Of a stretch of 64,000 nucleotides of DNA, positions 1-9,549 are shown piece by piece. Source of the stretch: an uncultured Desulfuromusa sp. (lineage in GTDB: Bacteria; Desulfobacterota; Desulfuromonadia; Desulfuromonadales; Geopsychrobacteraceae). The DNA lies in assembly GCF_963675815.1 (NCBI RefSeq), contig NZ_OY776574.1, positions 242,001 to 306,000 on the forward strand, read 5' to 3'. How positions within the stretch are numbered: position 1 is the stretch's first letter; every line of letters begins with the position of its first letter. The notes beneath the pieces were generated by a model that did not search any database, had not been told where the DNA came from, and worked only from the letters and a program-made list of their open reading frames with translations. The translations under genes and the position numbers were made by a program.

Positions 1-1214
1 CAACCTCTGAACGACGTAAATATACAACCGCCCTGCGGTCGGCTTGGCCAAACCGCCATTTAAAAATCAAGGCGGGTCAATCCTTTTGGCTCTGGGAACT
101 GGTCCACCTTCTGGGGCTTTGTGATATCAGGCAAAATCTTTCTCTGGAAATACCTGTTGATCTATTGAATGATTCAGAGGCTCAGATCGCTTGGACTCTC
201 TTGTGTGAAAACTACAGTTTTCAGGGCATACAACTTCTCAAAAATAATAATCTCAAATTCAGAATTTTACGGGATAAGTCAACACAAGAGAGTTTTTTCT
301 TGAAAATCAAAGAGGAAACAAGAGAGATCGTTCCAATTGAAAACCCGATCTGTTTCAAAAACCAGCTACTGCTTGCCCTCAACTTACCAGGTTCGGTCTA
401 TAAACTTCTGGGGAATGAAATCATCTGGCCCGATGCTGACAGCATCCCCTGCCATCAACTTCCCGGTTGGGAAACCTACACCCAAAGTCGGCTCTACAAA
501 TGGATGCTGGCCATTCTTCCCGGCCACGATTCAGAAAATAGTGACCCATTGAAACCTGTAAACTCATGCATTCCGTACCCGGAGCCACTACAGCTGAAAG
601 AGCTGGAAGATTTCAGCAAAAACAAACCGGAAACAAAGTTGACGGAAACTATCGACCTCTTTCTTGCAACTTTACTTGCATGTCCGGCGGTGGCAGACCT
701 TGAGCCTCCAAAGATCAGTAAAACGCCCCGGTTCCTCACTTCCGAAAATCATTCGGAGAAAAACCTGAAAGAAGCGATTGCACAACAACTAGCGGCCCAC
801 GGAATCCCTAATTTCCCCGCACAATATCTGTATTTTTTAGACCACCCAGTCATGTGCAGCTATACTTTCACCCCTCCGCTGGTCTTAAAAAACAGCCTTT
901 TAGGAGAATTTGAGCTGGAAGATGCTGAAGGTCAAATGCTTTCCGTCTATGGAGAAGAACTGAAACAAATATTGCTTATATGTTCAGAATCAGGAAGAAC
1001 AGAGATAGATTTGCCCAAAGGCAGACACCAGCTGGAACAATTATTACAATATTACCTTAAAGATCTGGAGACGCTCTACAACCATCTCAGCAATCTTTGC
1101 TATAGCCAGATAAAAGATTCAAAATCAGCACGCAAAATGATCAAGAACACCTGGAAGCGGCTTAACCTTCCCAAACCTGCATGGTTTCGAAATCCAAAAC
1201 AGCAGATTTCATAA
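1..1214 (+). CDS. Unrecognised protein, 5' end outside the window
   Basis: The frame is open from the first complete codon at base 3 to the TAA ending at 1214, so 403 residues are visible and the true start lies beyond the edge. An in-frame TTG at 165 could be read as a start, but the 54 codons before it look like the same protein (Trp- and Leu-rich, no stop), so I treat the gene as truncated by the window. The product looks soluble and helical, rich in Leu, Lys and Glu, with a basic C-terminus and no signal peptide, membrane helix or motif I can name. A separate promoter precedes the next gene, so this is probably the end of its transcript. I do not recognise the family. Confidence 0.7.
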   Translation, partial: TSERRKYTTALRSAWPNRHLKIKAGQSFWLWELVHLLGLCDIRQNLSLEIPVDLLNDSEAQIAWTLLCENYSFQGIQLLKNNNLKFRILRDKSTQESFFLKIKEETREIVPIENPICFKNQLLLALNLPGSVYKLLGNEIIWPDADSIPCHQLPGWETYTQSRLYKWMLAILPGHDSENSDPLKPVNSCIPYPEPLQLKELEDFSKNKPETKLTETIDLFLATLLACPAVADLEPPKISKTPRFLTSENHSEKNLKEAIAQQLAAHGIPNFPAQYLYFLDHPVMCSYTFTPPLVLKNSLLGEFELEDAEGQMLSVYGEELKQILLICSESGRTEIDLPKGRHQLEQLLQYYLKDLETLYNHLSNLCYSQIKDSKSARKMIKNTWKRLNLPKPAWFRNPKQQIS

Positions 1215-1288
1215 ATTAAAAATATTCCTTGAATCTCCCGGGAAAAACACCATAACAACTACCAATCAAGGAGTTTCCATTTGTCCGT

Positions 1289-1316
1289 TTGAACTGCTTT
1301 CAGAAACTGCTATAAT
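1289..1316 (+). promoter_or_regulatory. Sigma70-type promoter for the phasin-like gene
   Basis: TTGAAC at 1289-1294 and a perfect TATAAT at 1311-1316 are separated by 16 bases. The -10 ends 47 bases before the ATG at 1364, a sensible leader length. It would drive the phasin-like gene and, through the short gap, ubiB. Confidence 0.55.
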
Positions 1317-1363
1317 CTCGATAAATCGACTTCATTTCCATTTTCTTGCGACAGGAGGACCAA

Positions 1364-1669
1364 ATGCTTGAGATTGTTGAGAAAACCTTGTTAACCGGAA
1401 TTGGTGCTGTAGCGTTGACCCAGAAAAAAGCAGAAGAATTGATTGATGATCTCAAAAAACGGATGAACCTCACTGAAGAAGAAGGTAAAAATCTTCTCGA
1501 AAAACTTCGTGAAGCCGCCAAAGACAACCAGAAAAAACTCGAAGAAATGGCCCAGGAAGAAGTCAGGAAAGCTTGTGGACATATGGGTGTGATCACTGCG
1601 GATGAATTTACGAAGCTACAACACAAAGTGGAGCAATTGGAAAAGCAACTCAAGACACTCACAAAGTGA
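1364..1669 (+). CDS. Phasin family protein
   Basis: This 101-residue protein resembles the small phasin-like proteins of Geobacter relatives (polyhydroxyalkanoate granule or regulator type). It has a short hydrophobic N-terminal stretch around residues 5-20, then an almost continuous charged helix rich in Glu, Lys and Gln that should form a coiled coil at the C-terminus. The start is the ATG at 1364, six bases after an AGGAGG Shine-Dalgarno at 1353-1358; a TTG at 1346 lies upstream of that site and is less likely. The stop is 16 bases before the ubiB start, so the two genes are probably co-transcribed. No PHA synthase is nearby, so the granule role is inference; it may be a general stress or membrane-associated helical protein. 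Confidence 0.7.
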   Translation: MLEIVEKTLLTGIGAVALTQKKAEELIDDLKKRMNLTEEEGKNLLEKLREAAKDNQKKLEEMAQEEVRKACGHMGVITADEFTKLQHKVEQLEKQLKTLTK

Positions 1670-1685
1670 CCCACAGGATTGCATC

Positions 1686-3374
1686 TTGCCATTCAATCGT
1701 ATCAACCGAAATCTTAGATCACTCAAACGCTATCGGCAAGTCCTTGGAATTCTCATTAAATATGGGTTCGGGCATATCGTTGAGCAGCTCAATATTGATT
1801 ACTACCTGCAGCTGGGGAAACGCATCGTATCGCTGGGAACAGCGTCTCGTGAATTAGAGCGACTGACCCAGGCGGCCCGATTCCGATTAGCCCTGGAAGA
1901 GCTGGGTCCGACCTTTATAAAGCTGGGGCAGCTCCTCTCAACGCGCCCGGATATTGTTCCTCTTGACGCTCTGGAAGAGCTGCAAAAGCTCCAGGATCAT
2001 CTCCCTGCGGTGCCAACCGACCAGATTATGGCACAAATCCATCGTGAGCTTGGTTACCCGGTTGAAGAACTGTTCAAAGATTTTGAGGACAAGCCCCTGG
2101 CGACAGCCAGTATTGCCCAGGTGCACCGAGGCACTCTTAAGAGTGGAGAGAAGATCGTATGCAAAATCCGCAGACCGGGTGTGGAACCTGTCATTGAGAC
2201 AGATATAGACATCATGATGGGTTTGGCTTATCTGATTGAGAAACACTTACCGGGCGGAGATTTATACGATCCCATTGGCCTGGTTAAGGAGTTTCGTCGC
2301 ACCATCCACCGTGAGCTCGATTTTTCACGCGAAGGGCGGACGACGGATCGCTTTGCTGCAAACTTCCGGGAAGACGAAACAATCCACATTCCTAAGGTCT
2401 TCTGGGATTATACAGGGCAGACCGTCCTCACACTGGAGTATATTTCCGGAATAAAAATTTCACAGCAAGAAGAACTCAAAGCTGCCGGGATGGACCTCAA
2501 AACCATTGCCGAAAATGGAGCAGACAATTTCCTAAAGCAAGTTTTTATTCATGGATTATTTCACGCTGACCCCCATCCGGGAAACATCCATGTCTTGCCG
2601 GGAAATGTTATCTGTATTCTTGATTATGGCATGGTGGGACGCCTTGATGATGATTTGAAACTACATTTAACGGAACTGCTTTTATGTGTTTTGCGCCGGG
2701 ACGTTGACCGCCTCATTCGACAACTTCTCTACTCTGGAGAAGTTCACGATGAATCAAACTTAAAAAATCTCAAAAGAGATTTGACCGAGTTTATTGATGA
2801 CTATTATGACATCCTGTTACAAGACTTGAAGGTGGGAAAACTGCTCATCCATTTTGTCGATATTTTGACCGAATATCAAATCAAATTTCCGTCCAACCTG
2901 ATGTTATTGTCTCGTTCATTATTTGTCATGGAAGGCATAGGCAAGCAGCTCAATCCTGATTTTAATATGGTTGAACAACTCAAACCATTTGCCGAGCAGA
3001 TCATCAAAGACCGTTACTCCCCAAGCAACATTGCCAAAGAAGCGGCCCAGGCCCTGCAATCCTACCAGGCTCTCGGCAAAAGCCTGCCTAAGGATATCAA
3101 AGAATTCATTAATCGCGTAAACCACAATAAATTCAAGATTGATCTGGAACATCGTGGCCTTGAGCGACTGGTAAACGATCTGGACAAATCAACCAACCGC
3201 ATCTCCTTCAGCATGGTGATCGCTGCTCTTATCATCGGATCATCCCTGGTCATGCAGATCGACAAGGGCCCAATGCTGTTTGGTTTCCCGATATTGGGGT
3301 TGCTGGGCTATTCCGTGGCAGGGTTTCTCGGTTTTGGACTTGCCATCGCTATTTTGCGATCAGGCCGGATGTAA
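1686..3374 (+). CDS. ubiB: ABC1-family atypical kinase UbiB/AarF
   Basis: The product (562 residues) is an ABC1/UbiB atypical kinase, a membrane-bound ATPase needed for quinone biosynthesis in many bacteria. Visible marks are the KxGQ-type motif (FIKLGQLLSTRPD, about residue 80), the Ala-rich loop SIAQVHRG that replaces a normal P-loop, a DPHPGN catalytic segment, the DYGMVG metal-binding segment, and two C-terminal membrane helices. I chose the TTG at 1686, which gives the normal family length and the typical N-terminus with paired Asn-Arg; AGGA lies eight bases upstream. An ATG at 1602 in the same frame would run through the end of the phasin-like gene and is unlikely. The gene follows the phasin-like gene closely, an order common in this group. 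Confidence 0.9.
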   Translation: MPFNRINRNLRSLKRYRQVLGILIKYGFGHIVEQLNIDYYLQLGKRIVSLGTASRELERLTQAARFRLALEELGPTFIKLGQLLSTRPDIVPLDALEELQKLQDHLPAVPTDQIMAQIHRELGYPVEELFKDFEDKPLATASIAQVHRGTLKSGEKIVCKIRRPGVEPVIETDIDIMMGLAYLIEKHLPGGDLYDPIGLVKEFRRTIHRELDFSREGRTTDRFAANFREDETIHIPKVFWDYTGQTVLTLEYISGIKISQQEELKAAGMDLKTIAENGADNFLKQVFIHGLFHADPHPGNIHVLPGNVICILDYGMVGRLDDDLKLHLTELLLCVLRRDVDRLIRQLLYSGEVHDESNLKNLKRDLTEFIDDYYDILLQDLKVGKLLIHFVDILTEYQIKFPSNLMLLSRSLFVMEGIGKQLNPDFNMVEQLKPFAEQIIKDRYSPSNIAKEAAQALQSYQALGKSLPKDIKEFINRVNHNKFKIDLEHRGLERLVNDLDKSTNRISFSMVIAALIIGSSLVMQIDKGPMLFGFPILGLLGYSVAGFLGFGLAIAILRSGRM

Positions 3375-3379
3375 ATCGA

Positions 3380-3399
3380 CTGTGTCTACTCCGACACAG
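3380..3399 (+). terminator. Weak hairpin after ubiB
   Basis: CTGTGTC (3380-3386) and GACACAG (3393-3399) form a perfect 7-bp stem with a six-base loop starting five bases after the ubiB stop. No T-run follows, so it may be a processed 3' end rather than an intrinsic terminator. A second small hairpin (AGCTAC/GTAGCT, 3422-3437) follows. Confidence 0.3.
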
Positions 3400-3562
3400 A
3401 AACAGATGTAAAGTCACAAAAAGCTACAGCCGTAGCTCCCCTCTCTGTCTCATCAAAAAAATAACAACTGCAATTACAGTGTGTTACGAATTTTAAATTT
3501 ATGGCAAACCTTTTGCATGGCTTCTGGTCAGATTTACTCAATGAAGAGAACGGACAAAAAAA

Positions 3563-4492
3563 ATGATTTTACAACGCACGATCAAAAAGCCAACGACAAT
3601 TTCCGGTATCGGACTGCATAGCGGTGCACGAATCAACCTGAGAATGCGCCCTGCATCGGCAAATACCGGTATTATCTTCCATCGCACTGATGGCGAACAA
3701 ACTGTCGACATCAAAGCTTGCTCAGAAAATGTCGTAGATACTCGCATGGCCACAGTCATTGGCCGTCAGGGGATGACTATTTCAACAATAGAGCACTTTA
3801 TGGCCGCTTTAGCTGCTTTTGGAATTGATAATCTTCATGTCGATATTGATGGCCCCGAAGTTCCGGTTCTGGATGGTAGTGCCGCTCCCTTTATTCGTGA
3901 AATTCAGCAGGCAGAAATAAAAAACCTCAACCGCTGCCGTAAATTTATTGCTATTCGCAAACCGCTGGAGATCATCGAAGGAGAAAAACGGATTTCCATT
4001 ATTCCTTCCCGTTTTTTCAGGATCTCATTTGACATAGCTTTCGACCATCCAGCAATTTCAGTACAGCAACACAGCATGAAATTCACCACTGAAAATTTTT
4101 GCAAAGAAATTGCTGCGGCAAGAACATTCGGTTTTCTACACGAAGTTGAGCATCTCAAAGCGAATGGTCTAGCCCGCGGAGGATCTCTGGAAAACGCCGT
4201 TGTTATTGACAGTGAAGGCGTTATGAACCCTGAGGGGCTACGCTTTCCAAATGAATTTGTCCGGCACAAAATTCTTGATTCTTTTGGTGATTTCAGTCTC
4301 CTTGGATCGCCTTTGCTTGGTCACATCAAAGCATTTAAAGCTGGTCATGACCTGAATGCAAAAATGGTCAGGGTCATTGAAGAAAATCCAAGCCATTGGG
4401 CCTATGTTGAGTTTACCGAACAAGCGATTAAAGAAGCTCAGCGAGCTAAAACCAACGCCTTTGCTATTGACTTGGCCTGGAATAAAGCTTAA
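3563..4492 (+). CDS. lpxC: UDP-3-O-acyl-N-acetylglucosamine deacetylase LpxC
   Basis: LpxC is the zinc amidase that commits UDP-3-O-acyl-GlcNAc to lipid A synthesis. All 309 residues match the family length. The three zinc ligands are visible: His78 in IEHFMAAL, His235 and Asp239 in RHKILDSFGD. His262 in KAGHDLN is the usual general acid. The PVLDGSAAPF segment around residues 101-110 is also typical. The ATG at 3563 has only an A-rich leader and a weak GGA, so translation signals are poor. It stands apart from other lipid A genes here, 188 bases after ubiB. Presence of lpxC with lptD farther along shows an LPS-bearing Gram-negative envelope. Confidence 0.95.
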   Translation: MILQRTIKKPTTISGIGLHSGARINLRMRPASANTGIIFHRTDGEQTVDIKACSENVVDTRMATVIGRQGMTISTIEHFMAALAAFGIDNLHVDIDGPEVPVLDGSAAPFIREIQQAEIKNLNRCRKFIAIRKPLEIIEGEKRISIIPSRFFRISFDIAFDHPAISVQQHSMKFTTENFCKEIAAARTFGFLHEVEHLKANGLARGGSLENAVVIDSEGVMNPEGLRFPNEFVRHKILDSFGDFSLLGSPLLGHIKAFKAGHDLNAKMVRVIEENPSHWAYVEFTEQAIKEAQRAKTNAFAIDLAWNKA

Positions 4493-4540
4493 CTCGGACC
4501 GACATAGCTGATAATGACTTGATTCCTCCCGCTTTAAGCA

Positions 4541-4572
4541 GCAGGCGCCGGATAAAACAGTCCGGCACCTGC
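4541..4572 (+). terminator. GC-rich hairpin after lpxC
   Basis: GCAGGCGCCGGA (4541-4552) pairs with TCCGGCACCTGC (4561-4572) with one mismatch and an eight-base loop. No clear U-tract follows, so efficiency is uncertain, but it separates lpxC from the next small gene. Confidence 0.4.
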
Positions 4573-4694
4573 TGCAATACCTCCAGCGACAAAGTTTCTT
4601 TAAAAAACAAAATCTGCTAGACTATCCCTCCCCAAAAACGAATTTTTTTCTTGCTCTCATGCCACATGGGAAAATTCAAGGGAGGATTGTTTTG

Positions 4695-4913
4695 ATGATT
4701 CAAGTTGTCTACAAAAACGGAAAAGAAGATCTCGTAGAACAAAAATTTCTGGATATTTTGCTGCACATTGGAGAGGTTCAGGAGTTTCGCCGGAGTGATC
4801 ACTGGGTCAATGTCACTGAAGATCCTATCCGTTCAAATCAAAACCACGCATATCATGGAGAAGACAGACGGGTTTATAGCGGAACAGAACTGCCTCCTGC
4901 AATGGGAGTTTGA
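4695..4913 (+). CDS. Small conserved-type protein of unknown function
   Basis: This predicted 72-residue protein starts at the ATG at 4695, ten bases after a strong GGGAGG Shine-Dalgarno (4679-4684). The N-terminal half (IQVVYKNGKEDLVEQKFLD) looks like a short beta-strand/helix module ending in a Trp-containing strand, and the C-terminus has GEDRR followed by YSG. I recall similar short proteins in Geobacter relatives but no function. It stands alone between lpxC and the convergent DUF4126 gene, with 87 bases before that gene's 3' end. No cysteines, signal peptide or membrane helix are present. It might be a small regulatory or nucleic-acid-associated protein, but nothing shows this directly. 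Confidence 0.6.
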   Translation: MIQVVYKNGKEDLVEQKFLDILLHIGEVQEFRRSDHWVNVTEDPIRSNQNHAYHGEDRRVYSGTELPPAMGV

Positions 4914-5000
4914 TGTCCCATTGTTAGAAGCCTGGAGCAGACAAATCCGGATATCCACGGCCCAGCCTTGACCTGTCAACCAATCTCGACAAAAGGCATA

Positions 5001-5687
5001 TTAAGTTTCAGAGTTCTTATCAGGAAGTTCGGGAAAAGAGCCCGGTATTTCCACCTTGGGAAGAACAGGTTGCTTTTGTGACTGTCCCGTAAAGACTTTC
5101 TTCAAAGAGAAAATCAACCACTTGACTCCACGAATAATTTTAGGCAACACCCAAATCATGAGCAGGATAAAAACGATTAACAACAAAAGAAACAACCAGG
5201 GATAGTGAAAAGCCGTCCACAGCCCGGCCACGACCAGAACATCTTCCGACACTGAAGCAACCCAATTTGTCACAGGTTCGGGTGATGCATTTATCAGCAC
5301 TCTCGTTCCTGCTTTTGTGACATGAGTGCCGGCTGCCAGACCACCGCCAACAATTGCAACAGCCAGAGAGACGACGGGATCAACAGGGCCGATGGCGCCA
5401 ACGGCCATTGCTGCTCCCGCGGGGATACGGATAAACGTATGCAGGGTATCCCATGAAGTATCAACTCCCGGGACCTTATCCGCAAAAAACTCCACCAGAT
5501 ACATGAATCCGGCTGCAAACAAAACCAACGGACTCATCAGAATCTGCAAATCGGGGGGGAGGACCATATTCCCGGTACTGCCGAGCAAACCAAGGACCAA
5601 AATGACCGCATAAAGGTTGATGCCACTTGCCCAGGCGACCCCCATACTGAGCGCAATAATTGAGACGATCTGGTCTAACTGTTCCAT
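5001..5687 (-). CDS. DUF4126 domain membrane protein
   Basis: The 228-residue product is an integral membrane protein with the DUF4126 layout: a helix at about 5-40 with ASGINLYAV, then Gly/Ala-rich helices with VVSLAVAIVGGGLAAGTH, and a long hydrophobic helix near 165-185 (LLLLIVFILLMIW), followed by a polar tail. The family has no proven biochemical role; transport or membrane scaffolding are guesses. It is transcribed leftwards, 59 bases after the HDOD gene on the same strand, and converges with the small gene at 4695. The start is the ATG ending at 5687; a TATGG context with weak Shine-Dalgarno (GGGGAAAT) precedes it. Confidence 0.75.
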   Translation of the reverse strand: MEQLDQIVSIIALSMGVAWASGINLYAVILVLGLLGSTGNMVLPPDLQILMSPLVLFAAGFMYLVEFFADKVPGVDTSWDTLHTFIRIPAGAAMAVGAIGPVDPVVSLAVAIVGGGLAAGTHVTKAGTRVLINASPEPVTNWVASVSEDVLVVAGLWTAFHYPWLFLLLLIVFILLMIWVLPKIIRGVKWLIFSLKKVFTGQSQKQPVLPKVEIPGSFPELPDKNSET

Positions 5688-5746
5688 ATTTCCCCTAAGA
5701 TCTCAGCAACACATAAAAACAAACAGGATCAGTTGTCGTTCCCCAC

Positions 5747-6985
5747 TCAATCAGTATGACCAAAAAAGACGTGCACGACATCCTTAAACTCTGCATTGAC
5801 CTGCTGGATCGTTGGCGCAATAAGTTCTTCCTGCAAACCGATTTCGTCCCAAGCAGACCTCTGCAATTCTGGAATTTCATTGACCAACATCGCTTCATGG
5901 CCACAAGCATGGGCAAAAACATCGGCAATATGACAGATACAAGCTTCTATAGAATAGCGTGCGAGCCGTGGGGAGTGGTGGCTCCCGATCATGCGGATTA
6001 ATGCTGGTGGCAAGCGCCACTTTTCAGCCAGAAGTTTACCCACGATACTGTGGTCAGTATTAAAACTGTCCTGTTCCGCACGGTACATCTGCAGATGCCC
6101 CTGTCGAGCCCTGGCAACAGTGTCTGAATACAGAGCCGGCATTTTCCCCAGGAGAACCAAACGCCCGACATCATGCAGCAAGCCACCGATAAAATATTTT
6201 TCAACTTCTTTTTCTCCCAGATAACCGGCAAGAACCTTGGAGAACAAACCACAACGAATAGAATGGCGCCAGAAAGAGTCCATATTCAATAAGCTTGCAG
6301 GGAGATTTTGAAACTGTCTGACAACCAGAATCCCAAGAGTTAAAGTCGAGAGTTCATTTGTCCCCAGCAATGAAACCGCTCGCGACACCGAGTCAATCTT
6401 TCCGGAAAATCCGTAAAAAGGACTATTGACAAGACGCAACAGCCTTATTGTCAAACTTGCATCTTTACTGATTGCTTTTGCAATTTGTTGCGAAGAAGAA
6501 TCCGGACGATCCAGAAGATCGACAATGTGGCTATAAACAGTCGGCAATGACACAATATCCACATCATCTTTAAGCAGGTGGGGGATTTTCAGGGGAATTT
6601 GGCCCTCCCCTGAAGCCTCCGGAAGCTGTTCAGACAAAATTTCGGGATCAAACCCTTTCTGAAACTGCAAGGAAAAATAATGAACAGCGTGACGATAGAG
6701 GGTTGCAACGGGCTCCTCCTCCATATTATTGAGCATAAACCGGGGCCCTAAATAAGCGTGAGCACGGTCAATAAATTGGGCCAGCAATTCCTGATTGTCG
6801 TTATAGCCTTCCCCCATAGTAGATTCATCAATCGAGGCTTCAATCACTCCCCAGCTTTTGAGAATTTTGAGGTGATCCTGTTGCAGTGTAGCCCCTGCCG
6901 CAAGGACAAACCGGCCCTTGGGAGTAAACAGATCTTCCGCCAAAACCATACCAACCGTTAAATCGTCAATATATATCAGTGCCAA
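5747..6985 (-). CDS. HDOD domain signal-transduction protein
   Basis: The protein (412 residues) has an N-terminal module of the kind found ahead of HD-GYP/HDOD outputs (IDDLTVGMVLAEDLF, residues 6-20) and a central HDOD domain (about 130-340) with HDVGRLVLLGK near residue 268. HDOD proteins sense or transmit signals; in this domain the catalytic HD-GYP residues are usually incomplete, and I see HDVGR but no GYP motif, so enzymatic activity is not expected. The start appears to be TTG at 6985 with AAAGGG about nine bases upstream; the alternative would be Met13. It lies between glgP and DUF4126 on the same strand, possibly in one transcript. Confidence 0.8.
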   Translation of the reverse strand: MALIYIDDLTVGMVLAEDLFTPKGRFVLAAGATLQQDHLKILKSWGVIEASIDESTMGEGYNDNQELLAQFIDRAHAYLGPRFMLNNMEEEPVATLYRHAVHYFSLQFQKGFDPEILSEQLPEASGEGQIPLKIPHLLKDDVDIVSLPTVYSHIVDLLDRPDSSSQQIAKAISKDASLTIRLLRLVNSPFYGFSGKIDSVSRAVSLLGTNELSTLTLGILVVRQFQNLPASLLNMDSFWRHSIRCGLFSKVLAGYLGEKEVEKYFIGGLLHDVGRLVLLGKMPALYSDTVARARQGHLQMYRAEQDSFNTDHSIVGKLLAEKWRLPPALIRMIGSHHSPRLARYSIEACICHIADVFAHACGHEAMLVNEIPELQRSAWDEIGLQEELIAPTIQQVNAEFKDVVHVFFGHTD

Positions 6986-7014
6986 AGAAAAACCCTTTTC
7001 AGTAGAGAAAAAAC

Positions 7015-9522
7015 TTAACTCACAGGATGTGCAGGGATCTGTGGTAACGTCCAGATATGTTTATTATATTCCTGCATGGTGCGATCAGTAGAAAACTTCC
7101 CCGCGGCTGCCGTATTAAGGATGCTCATGCGTGTCCACTGTGATTGGTCCTGATAGATTCCCGCAGCCTGCCTTTGTGCAACAACATAGTCAGCAAAATC
7201 GGCAGCCACCAACCAAGGATCATAGGGACTTCTGATCGCCTGAATGATGGGCTCAAATATCCCACCTTCAAACTGATTGAAGTGGCCACATTGCAACAAT
7301 TGCATCACCCGCGTCAAATCTTCATTGTCGGCAATAACAGCGTCAGGATTATAGTGTTGTCGCCTCTTCTCTGTTTCCTCTGCCGTTAACCCGAACAAAA
7401 AGAAATTCTCAGCGCCGGTTTCTTCACGAATTTCAATATTTGCACCATCCAGAGTCCCAATGGTCAGTGCTCCATTGAGCATAAACTTCATATTGCCGGT
7501 CCCTGAAGCTTCCTTTCCTGCCGTAGAGATCTGTTCCGACAAATCGGTTCCAGCACAGATCATTTCCATGGCTGAAACCCGGTAATTGGGCAAAAAGGCA
7601 ACCTTGAGCTTATGGCCAATTGAGGCATCATTGTTGACAAGTGTAGCGACATTATTGATCAACTTAATAATCAGCTTCGCCATAACATAACCTGGGGCCG
7701 CTTTGCCGCCAAACAAAACACAACGGGGAGTCCAGCTCTGATCATCACCCCGTTTAATCCGGTCATACAGGTGAATAACATGAAGAATATTAAGGAGTTG
7801 GCGCTTATACTCATGAATCCGTTTCACTTGGACATCAAATAAAGCCTGGGGATTGAAATCGACGCCACAGTCTTCTCTGACCAGTTCGGCCAAACGCTGC
7901 TTGTTATAATGTTTGACCTGCTGCCATTGCTGCTGAAACGCATGATCCTCAGAAAAAGGCTTTAAACGACTGAGCTGTCCGAGATCAGTGGCCCAGGCAG
8001 ACCCGATTTTATCACTGATCAAATGGCTCAACTTCGGGTTGGCATATGCCAGCCAACGTCTCTGCGTCACGCCGTTGGTTTTATTGTTAAATTTTTCAGG
8101 CCAAAACTCATAAAAATCACGGAACAGCCCCTCCCGTAATAATTTTGAATGCAGCTCTGCTACGCCATTCACAGAAAAACTGCCGACAATGGCTAAATAG
8201 GCCATACGGACCTGTGGTTCAGGCCCCTCCTCGATCAAAGACATCCGCCTTTGTCTTTCCATGTCACCTGGCCAACGCTCAGCAACCTGTTTCAAAAAAC
8301 GGGCATTGATTTCGTAGATGATTTCCAGTAACCGTGGCAATAGCTGCTGAAAAAGTGCTACCGGCCACTTTTCCAAAGCTTCAGGCAATAGAGTATGATT
8401 CGTATAGGCCATCGTCGTACACGTTATTTCCCAGGCTTCTTCCCAGTCCAACCCCTGTTCATCCATAAGTAAACGCATGAGTTCAGCAACGGCACAACTC
8501 GGATGGGTATCGTTCAGCTGAAAACAGTTTTTTTCAGCAAATTGACTCAGGTCAGTACCCTTTGTCACAATCCACTTATCGAGCACGTCCTGCAGGCTGG
8601 CTGAAGCGAGAAAATACTGTTGCCGTAAACGTAACTCCTTGCCGTTCTCACTGGAATCATTGGGATAGAGAACCATCGTGATTTTTTCCGCTTCATTCTT
8701 GGCCGCCACCGAACCGGTATAATCCCCGGAATTAAATTCCTCCAGATCAAACTCATCAGTCGCCGTGGCTTTCCATAAGCGTAAAGTATTCACTGTGCCG
8801 TTACGATAACCCGGGATAGGGAGATCATAGGGAGTAGCCAAGACATCGCGCGTATTCACCCAACGCATCCGCTTCTTCCCGGTAGCATCGATATAGGACT
8901 CACTGGACCCACTGAATTTGACTCGCTGACGATATTCGGGACGCTTGATCTCCCAGCAGTTATCCGTTTCCAGCCAGTGGTCAGGTTCTTCCACCTGATA
9001 ACCATTCACAATATGCTGCCGAAACATGCCATATTCATAACGGATACCATAGCCCTGGACAGGCAGCTGTAAGGTTGCACAACTGTCCAGAAAACAGGCA
9101 GCAAGGCGACCCAAACCACCATTGCCCAATCCTGCATCAGGCTCAATATCAACCAGTTCTTCCATCTCCAGACAAATATTGGACAAGGTTTTTGTCAACT
9201 CGTCCCCCAAATCAAGGTTCAACACTGCATTTCCCAATGTCCTCCCCATTAAAAACTCCAGGGAAAGATAGTGAGTCCGTTTACAGTCACTGTCCTCATA
9301 CGCATACCGGGTATGGGTCCAACGTTCCATCAAACGATCTCGTATCACCAGAGCCAACGCTTCATAGGCATAGTGAGTCAGGCGACAGTTGCGATCACGA
9401 CCAAGGGTATTTGTGTAGTAATGACGAAAATCGGATTCAAGTGCTTCGGCATCTAATCCTAATGGGGGAACTGTTGTCAGATCCGGACATGAAGAAGATT
9501 TTCGAAAACGTGTATCATTCAT
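7015..9522 (-). CDS. glgP: Glycogen/alpha-glucan phosphorylase
   Basis: This 835-residue enzyme cleaves alpha-1,4-glucan with phosphate to glucose-1-phosphate using pyridoxal phosphate. Family marks are ANIEIREETGAENFFLFG near the C-terminus, the PLP-lysine region EASGTGNMKFMLNGALTIGTLDGAN (its Lys in GTGNMKF), GNGGLGRLAACFLDS near residue 135 and NDTHPS. Length and sequence fit family GT35. The ATG at 9522 has AAGGT about nine bases upstream. No glycogen synthase or branching enzyme is in the window, so other steps of storage-glucan metabolism must lie elsewhere. It precedes the HDOD gene by 29 bases and follows polA by 27 bases on the same strand, suggesting a shared transcript. Confidence 0.95.
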   Translation of the reverse strand: MNDTRFRKSSSCPDLTTVPPLGLDAEALESDFRHYYTNTLGRDRNCRLTHYAYEALALVIRDRLMERWTHTRYAYEDSDCKRTHYLSLEFLMGRTLGNAVLNLDLGDELTKTLSNICLEMEELVDIEPDAGLGNGGLGRLAACFLDSCATLQLPVQGYGIRYEYGMFRQHIVNGYQVEEPDHWLETDNCWEIKRPEYRQRVKFSGSSESYIDATGKKRMRWVNTRDVLATPYDLPIPGYRNGTVNTLRLWKATATDEFDLEEFNSGDYTGSVAAKNEAEKITMVLYPNDSSENGKELRLRQQYFLASASLQDVLDKWIVTKGTDLSQFAEKNCFQLNDTHPSCAVAELMRLLMDEQGLDWEEAWEITCTTMAYTNHTLLPEALEKWPVALFQQLLPRLLEIIYEINARFLKQVAERWPGDMERQRRMSLIEEGPEPQVRMAYLAIVGSFSVNGVAELHSKLLREGLFRDFYEFWPEKFNNKTNGVTQRRWLAYANPKLSHLISDKIGSAWATDLGQLSRLKPFSEDHAFQQQWQQVKHYNKQRLAELVREDCGVDFNPQALFDVQVKRIHEYKRQLLNILHVIHLYDRIKRGDDQSWTPRCVLFGGKAAPGYVMAKLIIKLINNVATLVNNDASIGHKLKVAFLPNYRVSAMEMICAGTDLSEQISTAGKEASGTGNMKFMLNGALTIGTLDGANIEIREETGAENFFLFGLTAEETEKRRQHYNPDAVIADNEDLTRVMQLLQCGHFNQFEGGIFEPIIQAIRSPYDPWLVAADFADYVVAQRQAAGIYQDQSQWTRMSILNTAAAGKFSTDRTMQEYNKHIWTLPQIPAHPVS

Positions 9523-9549
9523 ATAAAGTACCTTCTACTTGATTTATAT

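Noticed and set aside
1602..1685. ATG start for ubiB inside the phasin-like gene
   Set aside because: Would overlap the phasin gene by 68 bases in another frame; TTG at 1686 gives normal length.
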